A stretch of 64,000 bases of DNA from Okapia johnstoni (GCA_024291935.2 CM044308.1:115284501-115348500), one strand, 5' to 3'; counted from the stretch's first letter, positions 1 to 11,457 are shown. The notes: generated by a model from the letters alone, not told the origin. Made by a program: numbers and translations.

Positions 1-45
1 TCCCACATGTTGTGTGGCATGGCCCTCCCCAAAAAGAAATCCACA
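1..45 (+). mobile_element. Tail of a CHR-type tRNA SINE
   Basis: The window opens inside the CCACATG..GTGTGGCATGGCC..AAAAAGAAA tail typical of these SINEs. Confidence 0.5.
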
Positions 46-712
46 GCCCATCACTGACCTGCATCTTCCCAGTCCTGAGCACAAGTCCATCCTTGGTAGT
101 AAGGCTCCCTCATGCCTGGCACCGGGCACTGTCAACTTCGTGGTGGCCCCTGACACCGAGCCACCTCCGTCACCCCTGACACTTAGCACCTCCCAAGTCC
201 AACAGTTAGCATCTCCCTGTCCCCATCCTTACTCTGTCTCCCTCACGTTACCTTGCCCTTGACTCTGGGCCCTCCCTGTCTTACCCTCTTACCGCTCTGC
301 AGTCTTGGCTCCTCTGATCAGATTCATCTGGAAGTTCCTGGGTGAACTGACATTCCAGAATGAGCTCATTCAACCACATGTCCCAGACTCCTGAGTCCCT
401 GCATATATACCCTTTCCTTTCCACCCTACATTCCTCCTTCTCCTGTGTCCATCACCTACACTCAGCCCATGGAGCCTCCGAAATTTCAGAAGATTCCAGC
501 ACCCAGCAGGGCTGTGTTCACCAGCCTGCAGGGGTTACCTTCCCTGGACAATGTACTGTAACTCCCATCCCCCACAGAGATAGAAGGATAACTGCCTAGA
601 AGGATAATTGCCTCCAAGGATTACGATGCCCAAGGTGTAACAATCTCCATGTGGATTTTTTTCACTTCTCAGTCTGAAATCCCACCCTGCAGAGCAAACA
701 ACTGAACATCTG
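46..712. other. Intergenic sequence, nothing recognised
   Basis: Pyrimidine-rich unique-looking sequence. Short ORFs on both strands show no conserved motif. Confidence 0.5.
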
Positions 713-729
713 ATCTCAGGCTCCATTCT

Positions 730-1067
730 CTATGTCTGGACACAGAGAGGGAAGAAGATGGAGGGACAAATTGAGAGAGTAGCATTGACCTATATACATT
801 ACCGTGTGATAGCTAGTGGGAAGCTGCCGTATAACACAGGGAGCTCAGCTTGGTGCTCTGTGATGACCTTGAGGGGTGGGATAGGGGTGGGGGTGGGAGG
901 GAGGCTCAAGAAGGAGGGGATATATGTATTCATATAGCTTATTCACTGCATTGTGCAGCATAAATGGACACAACATTGAAAAGCGATTGCACTCCAATTA
1001 AAAAAAAAATGTTGGGTCAAAGTAGATTTAAAGAAAATTAGGAAACACTTTGGGATGATTGAAAAAA
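730..1067 (+). mobile_element. 5'-truncated L1 with 17-bp target duplication
   Basis: L1 3'-UTR sequence ends in CACTCCAATTAAAAAAAAAA near 1009, followed by about 52 nt of other sequence and a second A-run at 1062-1068. The 17-mer starting ATCTCAGGCTCC flanks it at 713-729 and 1068-1084. Confidence 0.85.
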
Positions 1068-1362
1068 ATCTCAGGCTCCATTCTTGGGTCAGTTTTCATC
1101 CTAGGCTCCAGCCGCCCCTATGTTTCAGAGTTCCTCCTCTGAGCTGAGCTCCTGTCTCCATCTCCGCCTTCTGTTGGGTGTGTCCTACCCCATCCTCACA
1201 CCCACTAATGGAAACTGAAATGCTTCTCTAGTAAAAAAAAGTCAGCATCGCTGACCAAGGAAGTTCCCTTTCCGCTTTCTAACATCAAACACTGAGATCT
1301 TTATTTCCAACCCTTCCCTTACTGTGTAGGCCTGGAGATCCGAGACCACTAACAGCACTGCT

Positions 1363-1856
1363 AACAGCATATTAAAAAGCAAAGTCATTATTTTGCTGAC
1401 AAAGGTCTGTATGGTCAAAGCTATGGTTTTTCCGGTAGTCATATGGATGTGAGAGTTGGACCATAAAGAAGCCTGAGCACCAAAGAATCTGTGCTTTTGA
1501 ACTGTGCTGTTGGAGAAGACCCTTGAGAGTCCCTTGTACTGCAAGGAGATCCAACCAGTCCATCCTAAGGGAAATAAACCCTGAATATTCATTGGAAGGA
1601 CTGATGCTGAAGCTGACACTCCAATACTTTGGCCACCTGATGTGAAGAGGTGACTCATTAGAAAAAACTCTGATGCTGGGAAAGATTGAAGGCAGGAGGA
1701 GAAGGGGATGACAGAGGATGAGATGGTTGGATGTCATCACTGACTCAATGACACGAGTTTGAGCAAACTCTGGGAGATGGTGAAGGACAGGGATGCCTGG
1801 CATGCTGCAGTCCATGGGGTTGAAAACAGTCAGACATGACTGAGTGACTGAACAAC
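1363..1856 (+). mobile_element. BovB LINE 3' fragment, sense
   Basis: Matches the end of the BovB reverse-transcriptase frame and the 3' end (CAGCATATTAAAAAGC to GACTGAGTGACTGAACAAC). Frame broken by stops and indels. Confidence 0.85.
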
Positions 1857-2335
1857 AGCTGGGCCCTGAAAACACTTTGCTACATGGAATCACAGGCTTC
1901 CTCTGTCACCTGGTAAACTGGAGCATGGTTTCTCTTTGTTTTCAATAGCGCCTTTTTTATTCCCTTTGGGACCAACGTTCACTTCCTCTGGGTGCTATAA
2001 GCCTCATATTTTCTAACTGAAGGGTGGAGAATGTTCACAGAATTTTTGAGTGATTTCCAGCTCTGATGATCTGAGATTTGCCTGTAAATCACGAAAGTGA
2101 GCCTGAGGCCCAGGAGACACCAGGCTTTCAGGAAATCGAGATTATAAACTTGACTTTCAGCCCAATAAGCTGATGCCGCCAGGCAGAGGTTCTCAGTGGT
2201 GAGCAGACCAGGCTGACTTCTTTAAAAAACCACACTGGGAGACGAACAGGAAGAAGAAAAGAAAATAAACCTTCACTGAATACCACTTATATGCCAAAGG
2301 ATATTCAAGGGTGTACGTGTATTATCCCGTAGCTT
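1857..2335. other. Intergenic sequence, nothing recognised
   Basis: No coding, RNA or repeat signature recognised. Confidence 0.45.
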
Positions 2336-2339
2336 TTTT

Positions 2340-3140
2340 AAACACTGAGATTTTATTCACACATTAGTAGTATTCACTTCTTTAAACTGTACAGTTCAGT
2401 GGTTTTAGTATATTTATAAAGTTGCTCAACAATTACCATGATTTAATTCCAGAATGTTTTTGTCCCTCCAAAAAATCACTCCACATTCAATAATACATAC
2501 ACTCTCTGTTCCCAGCTCTTGGCAACCACTAATCTATTTTCTGTCTCTATTAATTTTTCTCTTCTGGACATTTCACATGCAATCTGGGGCATTTTGTAAT
2601 GGGCTTCTTTCACTGAGCACAATATTTTCCAAATTTATCTGTGCTGTAACAGCTATCAGTACTTTATTCCTTTTTAATGACTAAATAGTAACTCCTGAAT
2701 GGATAGCCTACATTTTGTTTCATCAGTTGATGGACATTTGGTTTGTTTCTACTTTCAGGCTAATGTGAATAATGACTCTATCAACATTTCTGTACAAGTT
2801 TCTATTTTGAAACATATGTTTTCAATACTCTTGGTTAATTCCCCCGAGTAGAATTGCAGGGTAATATGTTAACTCTACGTCTGATTTTTGAGAAACTGCC
2901 AAACTGTTTTCTATAGTAGCTGCACCATTTTACCAGAAATATATGAGGGTTCCGGTTTCTCCATATTCTCACCAACACAGCAATCATCCACTTTTTTGAT
3001 TATGGCCATCCTTGTGTGTCCAAAGTGATGCATCGTTTGGGTTTTGATTTGCCTTTCTCTAATGACTAATGGTGTTGAGCATGTTTTAATGTGCTCATTG
3101 AATTGTTATATGTTTCTTTTTATATCTTCTTTGAAGGTCA
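2340..3140 (-). mobile_element. Old L1 3' region, antisense
   Basis: Diverged complement of an old mammalian L1 3' region: ACAGTTCAGTGG near the left end, then GTTGATGGACATTTGG, GTGAATAATG and CACCATTTTACC further right, in the expected order. Confidence 0.75.
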
Positions 3141-3390
3141 TGCTCTTCTAATACATCCTGCCAAACTCACCCTTTTACAGTGTTCAATCCATCTGCATTT
3201 AATGTAATTACTGATGAGATAGGATTTAAATATGCCATGTTGTTATTTGTTTTATATATGTTTTATATCTTTTTTATTCTATTTCTCTATACTTTCTTTT
3301 AAGTGGATATTGTCTAGTGCACGTTTCTTGCCTTTTCTTTTATTCACTATTCTTTTAAACATTTATTTTCTGCAAGGCTCTTCTGTTTAT

Positions 3391-3525
3391 GCAATTCTCC
3401 AGGCAAGAATACTGGAGTGGGTTGCCATTCCCTTCTCCAGGGGATCTTCCTGACCCAGGGATTGAACCCAGGTCACCTGTATTGCAGGCAGATTCTTTAC
3501 TGTCTGAGCCACGGCTCCAATATAC
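3391..3525 (-). mobile_element. Partial Bov-A SINE
   Basis: Half-length antisense Bov-tA/Bov-A: TTCTCCAGGCAAGAATACTG to TTTACTGTCTGAGCCACGG. Confidence 0.85.
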
Positions 3526-4431
3526 TTTCTTTTCTGTTAAATGGATATTTTCTAGTGCACCTTTCAAATTCTCTTGTCTTTTCTTTCACTATTCTTTTAA
3601 AATTTTATTTTCTTAGTACATGTGTTGTGGATTAAAATTAACATTTTAATTTACAATGGACTAGTTTGGATTAATACTACATTCAGTAGTATACAAAATA
3701 TTGTTTCTATGTAGCTTCATTCTTTAATCCCCCTCTTTTCCTATTATTTTCACAAAAATCACATCTACATACATTATATACCTATCAACACTTATTTATT
3801 GTTAATCACTTTGAATAGTTTGTCTCAAATCAGATAAGAGAAAAATAGAAATAAAAATTACAAACAAAACACAAAAATACAAAAAATTGAAAAAAAAAAC
3901 CCACGAAAACACCTATTGCCTTTTCTATTGACCTGTGCTCTTTATTTCACCATGTGAATTTTAGTTTCTGTTTAGTGTCTTATTTCAGCCTCAGGGACCC
4001 TCCTTAGTATTTCTTATAAGATAGGTTTACTAGCAGCAAAATCTCTCAGCTTTTATTTATCTGAGAACGTCTTAATTTCTCTTCCAGTTTTGAAGAATAG
4101 TTTTGTCCAAGGTAGAACTGGTTAATAGTTTTTATTTCAGCATTTTGAATAAATCATACCACTACTTCTGGCCTATGTAGTTTTTGATGACAAATCAGCT
4201 GTTGATCTTACTGAGGATCTTTAATATGTGATGAATTAGTGTCTCTCTTGCTGTTTTCAAATTATCTTATTGTCCTTGGATTTTGATAGGTTGATTAAGA
4301 GTACCTCTTTAAATTTATCTGTAGTACCTCATTAAATATATCTGCAGTTTGTTGAGATTATTGGACATGTAGATTAATGATTTTCATCAAATTTGGGGGT
4401 TTCAGGCCATTATTTATTCAAGTATTTCATC

Positions 4432-4453
4432 TCTCTCTCTCTCTCTCTCTCTG
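4432..4453. repeat. (CT)n microsatellite
   Basis: About eleven CT units. Confidence 0.9.
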
Positions 4454-4509
4454 AGAGTCCCATTAGGCATATGTTGATACATTCTTTGCTGTCTCACAAG
4501 TCTCAAAGT

Positions 4510-4709
4510 GAAAGAAAATGAAAGTTTCTTCACTTTGTCACCGACTCTTTGCCACCCCAGGGACTATACAGTCCCTGGAATTCTCCAGGCTTGGATACTG
4601 GAGTGGGTAGCCATTCCCTTCTCCAGGGGATTTTCCCAATCCAGGGATCAAACTCAGGTCTCTCACACTGCGGGAGGATTCTTTATGAGCTGAACCACCA
4701 GGAAAGCCC
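4510..4709 (-). mobile_element. Bov-tA/Bov-A SINE with 15-bp target duplication
   Basis: Antisense SINE body flanked by CACAAGTCTCAAAGT at 4495-4509 and 4710-4724. Confidence 0.9.
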
Positions 4710-4944
4710 CACAAGTCTCAAAGTTTTGTTTCTTTTTTTCTCTTTTTCATTCTGTTCCTCAGACTGGCTAACTTTAAACATACCTATTTTATATTTCCTG
4801 ATTCTTTGGCTTCCTGTTTGCTCAGTGCTTAAAGATTAGGCAGAGGTGAGCATTAAGGGTCTTCTCGGGTCTTTCCTGAGCAGTTCTAGGCAAACGTCTG
4901 ACCTTCTAGATTCTGCATAGTTTTATGAGGTATTGATAATTCCA

Positions 4945-5065
4945 CTCAATCATCTGAACACTGAGGCCCCATTTGGTTAAGTGATTTACACAAGATATTC
5001 ATCAGGCAGTGTGAAGCACTAGATTCAAACCCAAAGCCATACTCTTTCCTGCAGCTTCCATGGGT
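4945..5065 (-). mobile_element. MIR fragment
   Basis: Antisense MIR core: CTGAGGCCCCA..GGTTAAGTGATTTACACAAG..TTCAAACCCA. Confidence 0.6.
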
Positions 5066-5340
5066 GTTCCTCTTCCATGCTCGCTGGGAATTCTGGTTTA
5101 ACCCAGCATAGAAGCTCTCCCTACCAAGTTTGAGAATGAAACTCCTCTGGCAGGTACCTAGAAGAAGATAGTTAAAGTCAAAGCTGATTCTAAGGAATCT
5201 CAAGAATGGAGGAAGGAAGGCTTGGCCCATGTATGATAAATAAGCAGGGAACAATTACCTTTGTGTAATTGGGAAGGGAATTAGGGAATTAAGGATGAAG
5301 GAGCCTTCAAGGACATTGCAAGTGACTCCAGCTCATTTTA

Positions 5341-5545
5341 TTTTAATATTTGTTTATTTATTTGGCTGTGTTAGGTCTTGGTTGCTCCATGTGGGATCCT
5401 TATTGCAGTAGGCTGGCTCTTGAGTTGTGGCCTGTGGGCTTAGCTGCCCCATGGCCTGTGGGATCCCATTTCCCCAACCAGGGATCAAACCCGCATCCCC
5501 TGCATTGAAAGGTGAATTCTCAACCACTGGACCACCAGGGAAATC
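5341..5545 (-). mobile_element. CHR-type tRNA SINE with target duplication
   Basis: Antisense element ending ACCACTGGACCACCAGGGAA. Flanked by CTCCAGCTCATTTTA (5326-5340) and a one-mismatch copy at 5546-5560. Confidence 0.88.
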
Positions 5546-5824
5546 CTCCAGCCCATTTTAAAAGCCATCATCTGTCAGACCCTCACTACAGATACCTGGC
5601 CCCATGATAAGCACTTTGAACTATAGCAGGTCTGTGAAACAGCACAAGGGATCTTAAAATGGCCTAGGATTCCAGAGTCTAAGGCTTTTATTTCTAGGAT
5701 CAATTGAACTGTCTTTATTGAGTCCCTTCCATACAGTCCTTTCAGGGCAACACATTCCATCTTTGGGCTCGTCTGTTTGTCTGATAAACAGCCCAGCATA
5801 GCAGGGCAGCGTCTTCAGAGTCTA

Positions 5825-5990
5825 GAGGTTTAGTTCTTGACCTCACCCTTCTAATCTGTGTGACTTTGCCAAGTCACTTCCTTTATCTGAACCTGTTTGC
5901 TCATCTGAAATATGGAGACAGGAATGCCTGCTTGGCAAGGCTGTTGGAGGACAGATGACATAAAGCAGTTCAGTATACTCGGTGGAAGGG
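5825..5990 (+). mobile_element. MIR fragment
   Basis: Sense MIR core GTGTGACTTTGCCAAGTCAC followed by a diverged TCATCTGAAATATGGAGACA. Confidence 0.7.
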
Positions 5991-6745
5991 CTCAGCAACA
6001 GCAGTTACTGCTTACGTTCTTCCGTATGAGGGACAGAAGTCTGTGTCTCGGCCATTTCCACACATTCTTCCTGAATCTGTTTGTTCAGTTCACTCTCTCA
6101 TTCCCCCAGCTCATACTTTCAGACCATCATATACAGCAGTTACTTTGCTCCTTTTTCTTTATGCTAAGTTACTCTACTACTGAAACTGCTGCCCAGATAC
6201 ACAGTCTTGACTCCTTCCATCACCCTCTTTCCTCTCCTCAAAAGATAAGACCTATTATCCCTTATACTCACAGTGTAGGAAGGTCTAAAGGCTCTTCTTC
6301 AAGCAGAGAAAGAAAAGTGAGTCTCTTACTCCCTCATTCCAAAGCTTATACCTCTAGTAGTGCAGCCCAAGGCACCTTCTCTTTTCTACTACTTATGCCA
6401 CATGGTAGACTATCCAAGTCCTGTTGTTTGCACTTAAATCTGTGAAGTACAAGGTCAGTATCTTTCCCATCCCTGTTAAAATACTTCTTGTTAAAGTTAG
6501 CATATGTCCCAGGCTGTTGGGGTCCTGATTTTTCACATCCACCTCAAAGCCTATTAACGGGCAAATAGGGTGGGAATAAATCCTACTATGTCATCTGAGT
6601 TCCCCCAGTCTCTCCATTAGCCTTCCACTCACCAACTGCAGATGTCTTGGGTAGATGAGCAACCAAGGCTATTTCAACAAGAAACAAGATTGGAAGATGC
6701 TGAATTCAAGTCCATGAGTATGCATTGCTCACCTAACATGTAGCA
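5991..6745. other. Intergenic sequence, nothing recognised
   Basis: A 177-codon open frame starts at 5912 but begins inside a MIR and has no recognisable motif; it is not called a gene. Confidence 0.45.
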
Positions 6746-6749
6746 GGCA

Positions 6750-6945
6750 CTTGCAGACCCCCATCTCATGTGATCCTCGAAACATGAAGATCCTCGAACA
6801 TGTCCTCAGCAGAGGACATCACAAACCCATTGACAGATGGGAGTCCATAAAGTCATGGGATGGGCAAAAAATCACACAGCTATAGGGCTGGGGCACACAT
6901 CTGGGTTTATCTGACTGCAGAAGCTATATTCTTTTCCCTATATTG
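6750..6945 (-). mobile_element. MIR fragment, antisense
   Basis: Decayed antisense MIR (CACTTGCAGACCC..CATGTGATCCTCG..ATCACACAGCTATAGGGC). Confidence 0.55.
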
Positions 6946-6974
6946 TCCATGTTCCTCATTTTGCTAATGGGGTT

Positions 6975-7090
6975 TATGAGTAGTTTCCAAACTTCAAAGT
7001 GAGTGGGAATCAACTGGAAAACTTGTTAAAAATAAGATCCATCCTCACTCCCCAAATTCTTATTCACCAGGTCCAAAGTGAGTTCTAGAC
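6975..7090. mobile_element. MER5A-like hAT fragment
   Basis: GTTTCCAAACTTCAAAGTG and AATCAACTGGAAAACTTGTTA resemble one end of MER5A. Confidence 0.5.
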
Positions 7091-7092
7091 AC

Positions 7093-7318
7093 TGGTTGAC
7101 ACATGCACACTACTACCTATGAATAGATAACTAATAAGGGCCTACTGTATAGCACAGGGAACTCTTCCCAGTACTCTGTAATGGCCTCTATAGGCAAAGA
7201 ATCCTAAAAAAAGTGGATATATGTATACACATAACTGATTCACTATGCTGGACAGCAGAAATTAACGCAACACTGTAAGCTAACTACACTCCAATAAAAA
7301 ATTAAAAAAAAAAAAAAG
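7093..7318 (+). mobile_element. L1 3' end, sense
   Basis: TACTGTATAGCACAGGGAAC..TAACTGATTCACTATGCTGG..CTACACTCCAATAAAAAATT and an A tail. Confidence 0.88.
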
Positions 7319-7384
7319 AAGTGCTAGGTAATTGTGAGGCTCGTGGTTCACATACAGCAGCCTGTCCTGCCGCTCCAGATTTTT

Positions 7385-7600
7385 CAGTTTCATTTACTAC
7401 TCAGTTGTGTCTGACTCTTTGCAGCCCCAAGGACTATAGCCCACCAAGCTCTTCTATGCATGGAATTTTCCCGGGCAAGAATACCGGCGTGGATTGTCAT
7501 TTCCTGCTCCAGGGGATCTTCCTGACCCAGGGATCGAACCTGTGTCTCTTACATTGCCTGCATTGGCAGGTGAGTTCCTTACTGCTAGTGCCACTGTACT
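7385..7600 (-). mobile_element. Bov-tA/Bov-A SINE
   Basis: Antisense element containing TTGTGTCTGACTCTTTGCAG and GGATCTTCCTGACCCAGGGA. Confidence 0.88.
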
Positions 7601-7651
7601 AGTTCTCAAAGCCAATTCTCTAGCATTGCCTTGTGGCACTTCAGGCTTTTC

Positions 7652-7830
7652 TAGTGGCTCAGACAGTAAAGAATCTGCCTGCAATGCAGGACACCTGGGT
7701 TTGATCCCTGGGTCAGGAAGTTCCCCTGGAGAAGGGAGTGGCAACACACTGCAGTATTCTTGCCTGGGAAATCCCATGGACAGAAGAGCCGGGCGGGCTA
7801 TAGTCCACGGGGTCACAGTGGACTTGTGGC
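7652..7830 (+). mobile_element. Bov-tA SINE
   Basis: Sense element: GTGGCTCAGACAGTAAAGAA (tRNA-like head) to GGGCTATAGTCCACGGGGTC. It faces the preceding SINE. Confidence 0.88.
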
Positions 7831-8554
7831 ATTTGGGCTGCTTCCTGCCCCGGGGTCAGCACAAATAATGGGGCCGGCCAGCCTCTCCCGGAGGGGGATA
7901 GAGGGACCGTCAGAACCCTCCTCAGTCACTCTCTCTTGTTGCTTCCATGGGATTTTTCTGCCTGGACTCTAAACACTGCCTCTTTCTGTGATTCTTTGAT
8001 TCGCTCTCCAGATCTGGCCAGAGGAAGCGGGAAAACCCAGGCGTGGATGCTGCAATAGCATATTATTTAACATGACTGGAGTGCTCCCTGCCCCCTGAAA
8101 TCGCCCACGATAGAAAATGAGACATTCCTGGGCCTCCTGCCAGGCCTTGTCCTCAACCCCTAGCATTTACGCAAGAAACAAGCGGCTCTTTGCTCTCCCT
8201 GGCCCAATTAGCTGCTTCCTGCTCACCCCTGTCTCCGCAGCACCAAGATGCTGCAGCTTCAAACGTTAGCATTTCAAGAAGGTTGCTTCATAGGCTGACA
8301 TCTCATGCACTTCCCTATCTTCACCTGCTATCCTGCAGGCTTGTTCCTTAAAGGAACCCCTTTTGGTCACAAGATAAAAAGAGAAAACTGCTTCTTCCTT
8401 CCTTTCTGGATATGAGTAATGATTGACTTTTTCTCGTGGTCACTGTGTGGTGACGGTTTCTGAGGAAAGCATCTAAATTTAATAAGTTCCTGAGCTTTCT
8501 GACTGCATCCTGTGTACTCTCTATAGCAGAAAAGTTTCAGAGGGACTGGGTTAA
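7831..8554. other. Intergenic sequence, nothing recognised
   Basis: Moderately G/C-rich at its left end; no repeat or gene recognised. Confidence 0.4.
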
Positions 8555-8690
8555 AATGCCTGTGTGACTCTGGACAAGATACCTAACCCCTCTGAGATCC
8601 ATTTCCTGTATCAGTAAAATTAGGGATAACAGTCTGGTCTCTTGGTTAAGAGAACTGAATGAACTGGTAGTTTAAAGGGCTCAGCAAATT
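8555..8690 (+). mobile_element. MIR fragment
   Basis: GTGTGACTCTGGACAAGATACCTAACCCC is the sense MIR core. Confidence 0.75.
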
Positions 8691-8734
8691 TGCTGGTGCC
8701 TAGTAGGGGCTCTGTGTACCCTTGTTCATTGTCG

Positions 8735-9285
8735 TTGTTCTGTACATCTTGCTACACAGTGAGGTCCCCAGAGAAGCAGCATCTACATCACCTGAGATCC
8801 TATTAGAAATGCAAGATTTCAGGCTTCCCAGGTGGCTCAGTGGTAAAGAATCTGCCTGCCAACGCAGCAGACACAGGCTTGATCCCTGGTCCGGGAAGAT
8901 CCCACATGCCACAGAGCAACTAAGGCCATGTGCCACCTTTATTGAATCAGTGCTCTAGGGCCCCGGGAGCACAACTACTGAGTCCATGTGCTGCAACTAT
9001 TGAAGCTTGCATGTCCTAGAGTCCGTGTTCCTCAGCAAGAGAAGTCCCCACAATGAGAAGCCCAAGCGCCGCAACCGGAGAGTAGCCCCTACTCATGGAA
9101 ACTAGAGAAAAGTCCATGCAGCAACAAAGACCCAAAACAACCAAAAATAGATGAATAAAATTATTTTTTTAAAAAAGAAATGCAAGATCTTATGCCCCAC
9201 CTCAGACCTATTCAATCTGAATTTGCATTTTAACATTATTTTCCTGGGGATTCAAATTATATTAAACTTTGAGAAGCAGTGCTGA
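8735..9285. mobile_element. MER5A-like hAT element split by a SINE
   Basis: The left part has CAGCATCTACATCACCTGAG and TTAGAAATGCAAGAT; the right part has CCCCACCTCAGACCTATTC and ends AAACTTTGAGAAGCAGTGCT. The two parts are joined in consensus order if the SINE at 8818-9175 is removed. Confidence 0.8.
8818..9175 (+). mobile_element. Full-length CHR-type tRNA SINE with 13-bp target duplication
   Basis: Head GGCTTCCCAGGTGGCTCAGT, body with CAACTACTGAGTCCATG and GAAGCCCAAGCGCCGCAAC, A-rich tail. AGAAATGCAAGAT flanks it at 8805-8817 and 9176-9188. Confidence 0.92.
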
Positions 9286-9389
9286 ACTCATTATACAACA
9301 AGGTGGAGAGCCTGGGGGTGGGTACAGAAACAGATTTCTATTCAACTTTTTCATTTTTTTTGGACTGCTCACCATCCCTCCCAAAGGGT

Positions 9390-9780
9390 GCCTAAATCAT
9401 CTTGCATCTTCCTGGGGTAGTGATCTCACTTAAAAAGAACTGTGGTCTCATCACTCTCTTGTGAATTGAGAACTTCCTGTTGCCTAAAAGATAAAGGACT
9501 AAACTCCTTGGAATGACATCCGAGAACTTTCCCAGTCTTGCTCTGGCCATCGTGGACAATGTCCGTCCTTTTCCAAAGGAAGTCCTCATTTGCAGGTCTC
9601 AACTTTTAATTCCAGAAATGATCCCTTCCCCAAGGGTCACTGTCCTTTCATCACCTTTTCCAGCTTAGACTCGAGCTCTAATTCCTGGAATGTTCTCTGT
9701 CTCCCAAACCCTGCTCAGCCTTTAAGGCTCAGCTTCATTGCCATTGTCAGAATACATACAGATCAAGCTCTTGATGGATG
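9390..9780 (+). mobile_element. L2-like fragment
   Basis: Resembles the L2 segment encoding the C-terminal tail and 3' UTR: TTCCTGTTGCCTAAAAGATAAAGGAC..CTCCTTGGAATGACATCC. Confidence 0.55.
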
Positions 9781-9794
9781 AGCATCTCAGAGTC

Positions 9795-9975
9795 AAGAAC
9801 TTGGCTTCTTCCTTGGCCCACTAACAATTCCCTAAATCTCTTTGGATAAGTTACCTGAACTTCAAACTTTGGATATCCCCATCAAGCCTATCTGGGTAAA
9901 GGAGATGATAAAAGTCTCAACTTCAAAGAATTGTTATGAGGATCCTTTGGGGTTATTGTGTTTAGCACAGTGACT
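9795..9975 (+). mobile_element. MIR fragment
   Basis: Contains TTTGGATAAGTTACCTGAAC and a GTTATGAGGAT tail. Confidence 0.55.
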
Positions 9976-10019
9976 GTAAATTAGCAACAGAATTTAGCCA
10001 AACTCACTGTAGTGTAACA

Positions 10020-10150
10020 GCTCATCAATGTAAATTCCATAGAGACGCACCTATGTCTGTGCCGTTCACCATTTTCATCCCAATATCTGGTCCAGTTTCT
10101 GATACACAGCATATTCTCAAATAAATATTTGGTAAATCAACGAATGTCTA
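10020..10150 (+). mobile_element. L2 3' end
   Basis: TATGTCTGTGCCGTTCACC..ATATCTGG..CTCAAATAAATATTTGG is the L2 terminal signature. Confidence 0.65.
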
Positions 10151-10563
10151 AAAAGTGTTATGTAAGTCATAAAGCTCTGTGCAAATAAAAGCTTACTATA
10201 TTATTTGGTTTTATTTTAAAGATCAGCGTTTAGATGCTTTGAGGGAGAAACTGAGACCATAAATGTATCACTATTGCAATTGCTGACTTATCGCTCACTG
10301 CCAGCCCCATGCGAGCCCGCTGTGACTTCCTCATACATGATTCAAAGGATATATGCTGATTTTTCTCTCCCATTGTTTCAACATTTGTCCAGTCTGTTTA
10401 CCATCACCATAACAACCTGCACCCCCATACCTAATAACATAATTTTGAGCCACACTTTTCTCTAGAGCCTCTGGCATCACCAGTTAGGCTGTAAAAGCTC
10501 CAACACTCAGTCCATGCCCAACTTCTAGGAGTCTATGTCTGTCCATGATTACCCATCAATCTC

Positions 10564-10687
10564 AGGACTTCCCCAGAAATCCAGTGGTTAAGACTCCATG
10601 CTTCCACTGGAGGGGGTGTGAGTTGATCTCTGGTCAGGGAACTAAGATCCCACATGGCCACATGTGGCCAAAAAGAAAAAAAAAAAG
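10564..10687 (+). mobile_element. Short CHR-type tRNA SINE
   Basis: Sense head CCAGTGGTTAAGACTCCATG, ending CACATGGCC and an A-rich tail. Confidence 0.85.
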
Positions 10688-10724
10688 ATCAACCCTCAAT
10701 CTCAAAAATACCCAAAAGACTGAA

Positions 10725-11215
10725 AACAAACTTATGATTACCAAAAGGGAATGGGAAGAGGGATAAGTTAGGAGTTTGGGATTAACATCTATGTGCTACT
10801 ATATACAAAATAGATAAGCAACAAGGACCTACTGTATAGCACAGGGAATTATAGTCAATATTTTGTAATAACCTATAAGGAAAAAACCTTTATATATCAG
10901 AGTCTTGTATGTATATATATATAGGCTTCCCTGATGGCTCAGCAGGTAAAAGCATCTGCCTGCAATGCAGGAGATACAGGTTCGATTCCTGGGTTGGGAA
11001 GATCCCTTAGAGAAGAAAATGGCAACCCACTCCAGTATTCTTGCCTGAAAAATCCCATGGACAGAGGAGTCTAGTGGGGTACGGTCTGAAGGACAGCAGA
11101 GAGTCAGATGTGACTGAGTGACTAAACACACATACACACATATGTATATGAACCATTTTGCTGTACATCTGAAACTAATACAACATCGTAATTCAACTAT
11201 ACTTCAATTTTTAAA
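10725..11215 (+). mobile_element. L1 3' end, split by Bov-tA
   Basis: CTACTGTATAGCACAGGGAA on the left, and after the SINE CATTTTGCTGTACATCTGAAAC..ACTATACTTCAATTTTTAAA. The SINE at 10923-11128 interrupts it near a (TA)n tract. Confidence 0.85.
10923..11128 (+). mobile_element. Bov-tA SINE inside L1
   Basis: GGCTTCCCTGATGGCTCAGC to GTGACTGAGTGACTAAAC. Confidence 0.92.
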
Positions 11216-11457
11216 ATGCCCAGAAGAGATATCTTCTCTAAGAAACAATATGAGAGGTCCTGGTAGAATACAGTCCAAACATCTGGCTGTGAGATCTAGG
11301 AGAAGGCGAGCTCCAAAATGGAGCTCTTAATTAGGAGGTAAGGACCACAGAAAAGTTTCATTAGGTCATGGGGCCTGCACTTGCCCAGCATGACTATTAT
11401 CACCTGTTTTCCAGGCCCTCTGAGCTGACTCTCACCCCTCACACTCTGCCTTCACTG

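Larger units (their letters stand above)
3141..5000 (-). mobile_element. Old antisense L1/HAL1-like sequence, SINE-interrupted
   Basis: T-rich sequence of antisense L1 5'-half character, for example AGCAAAATCTCTCAGCTTTTATTTATCTG near 4040. It holds SINE pieces at 3391-3525 and 4510-4709, a local duplication and a (CT)n run. Assignment is by general character and less certain than for the preceding segment. Confidence 0.5.

Noticed and set aside
5912..6445. 177-codon + frame
   Set aside because: It begins inside a MIR and shows no domain, splice context or codon pattern suggesting a gene.
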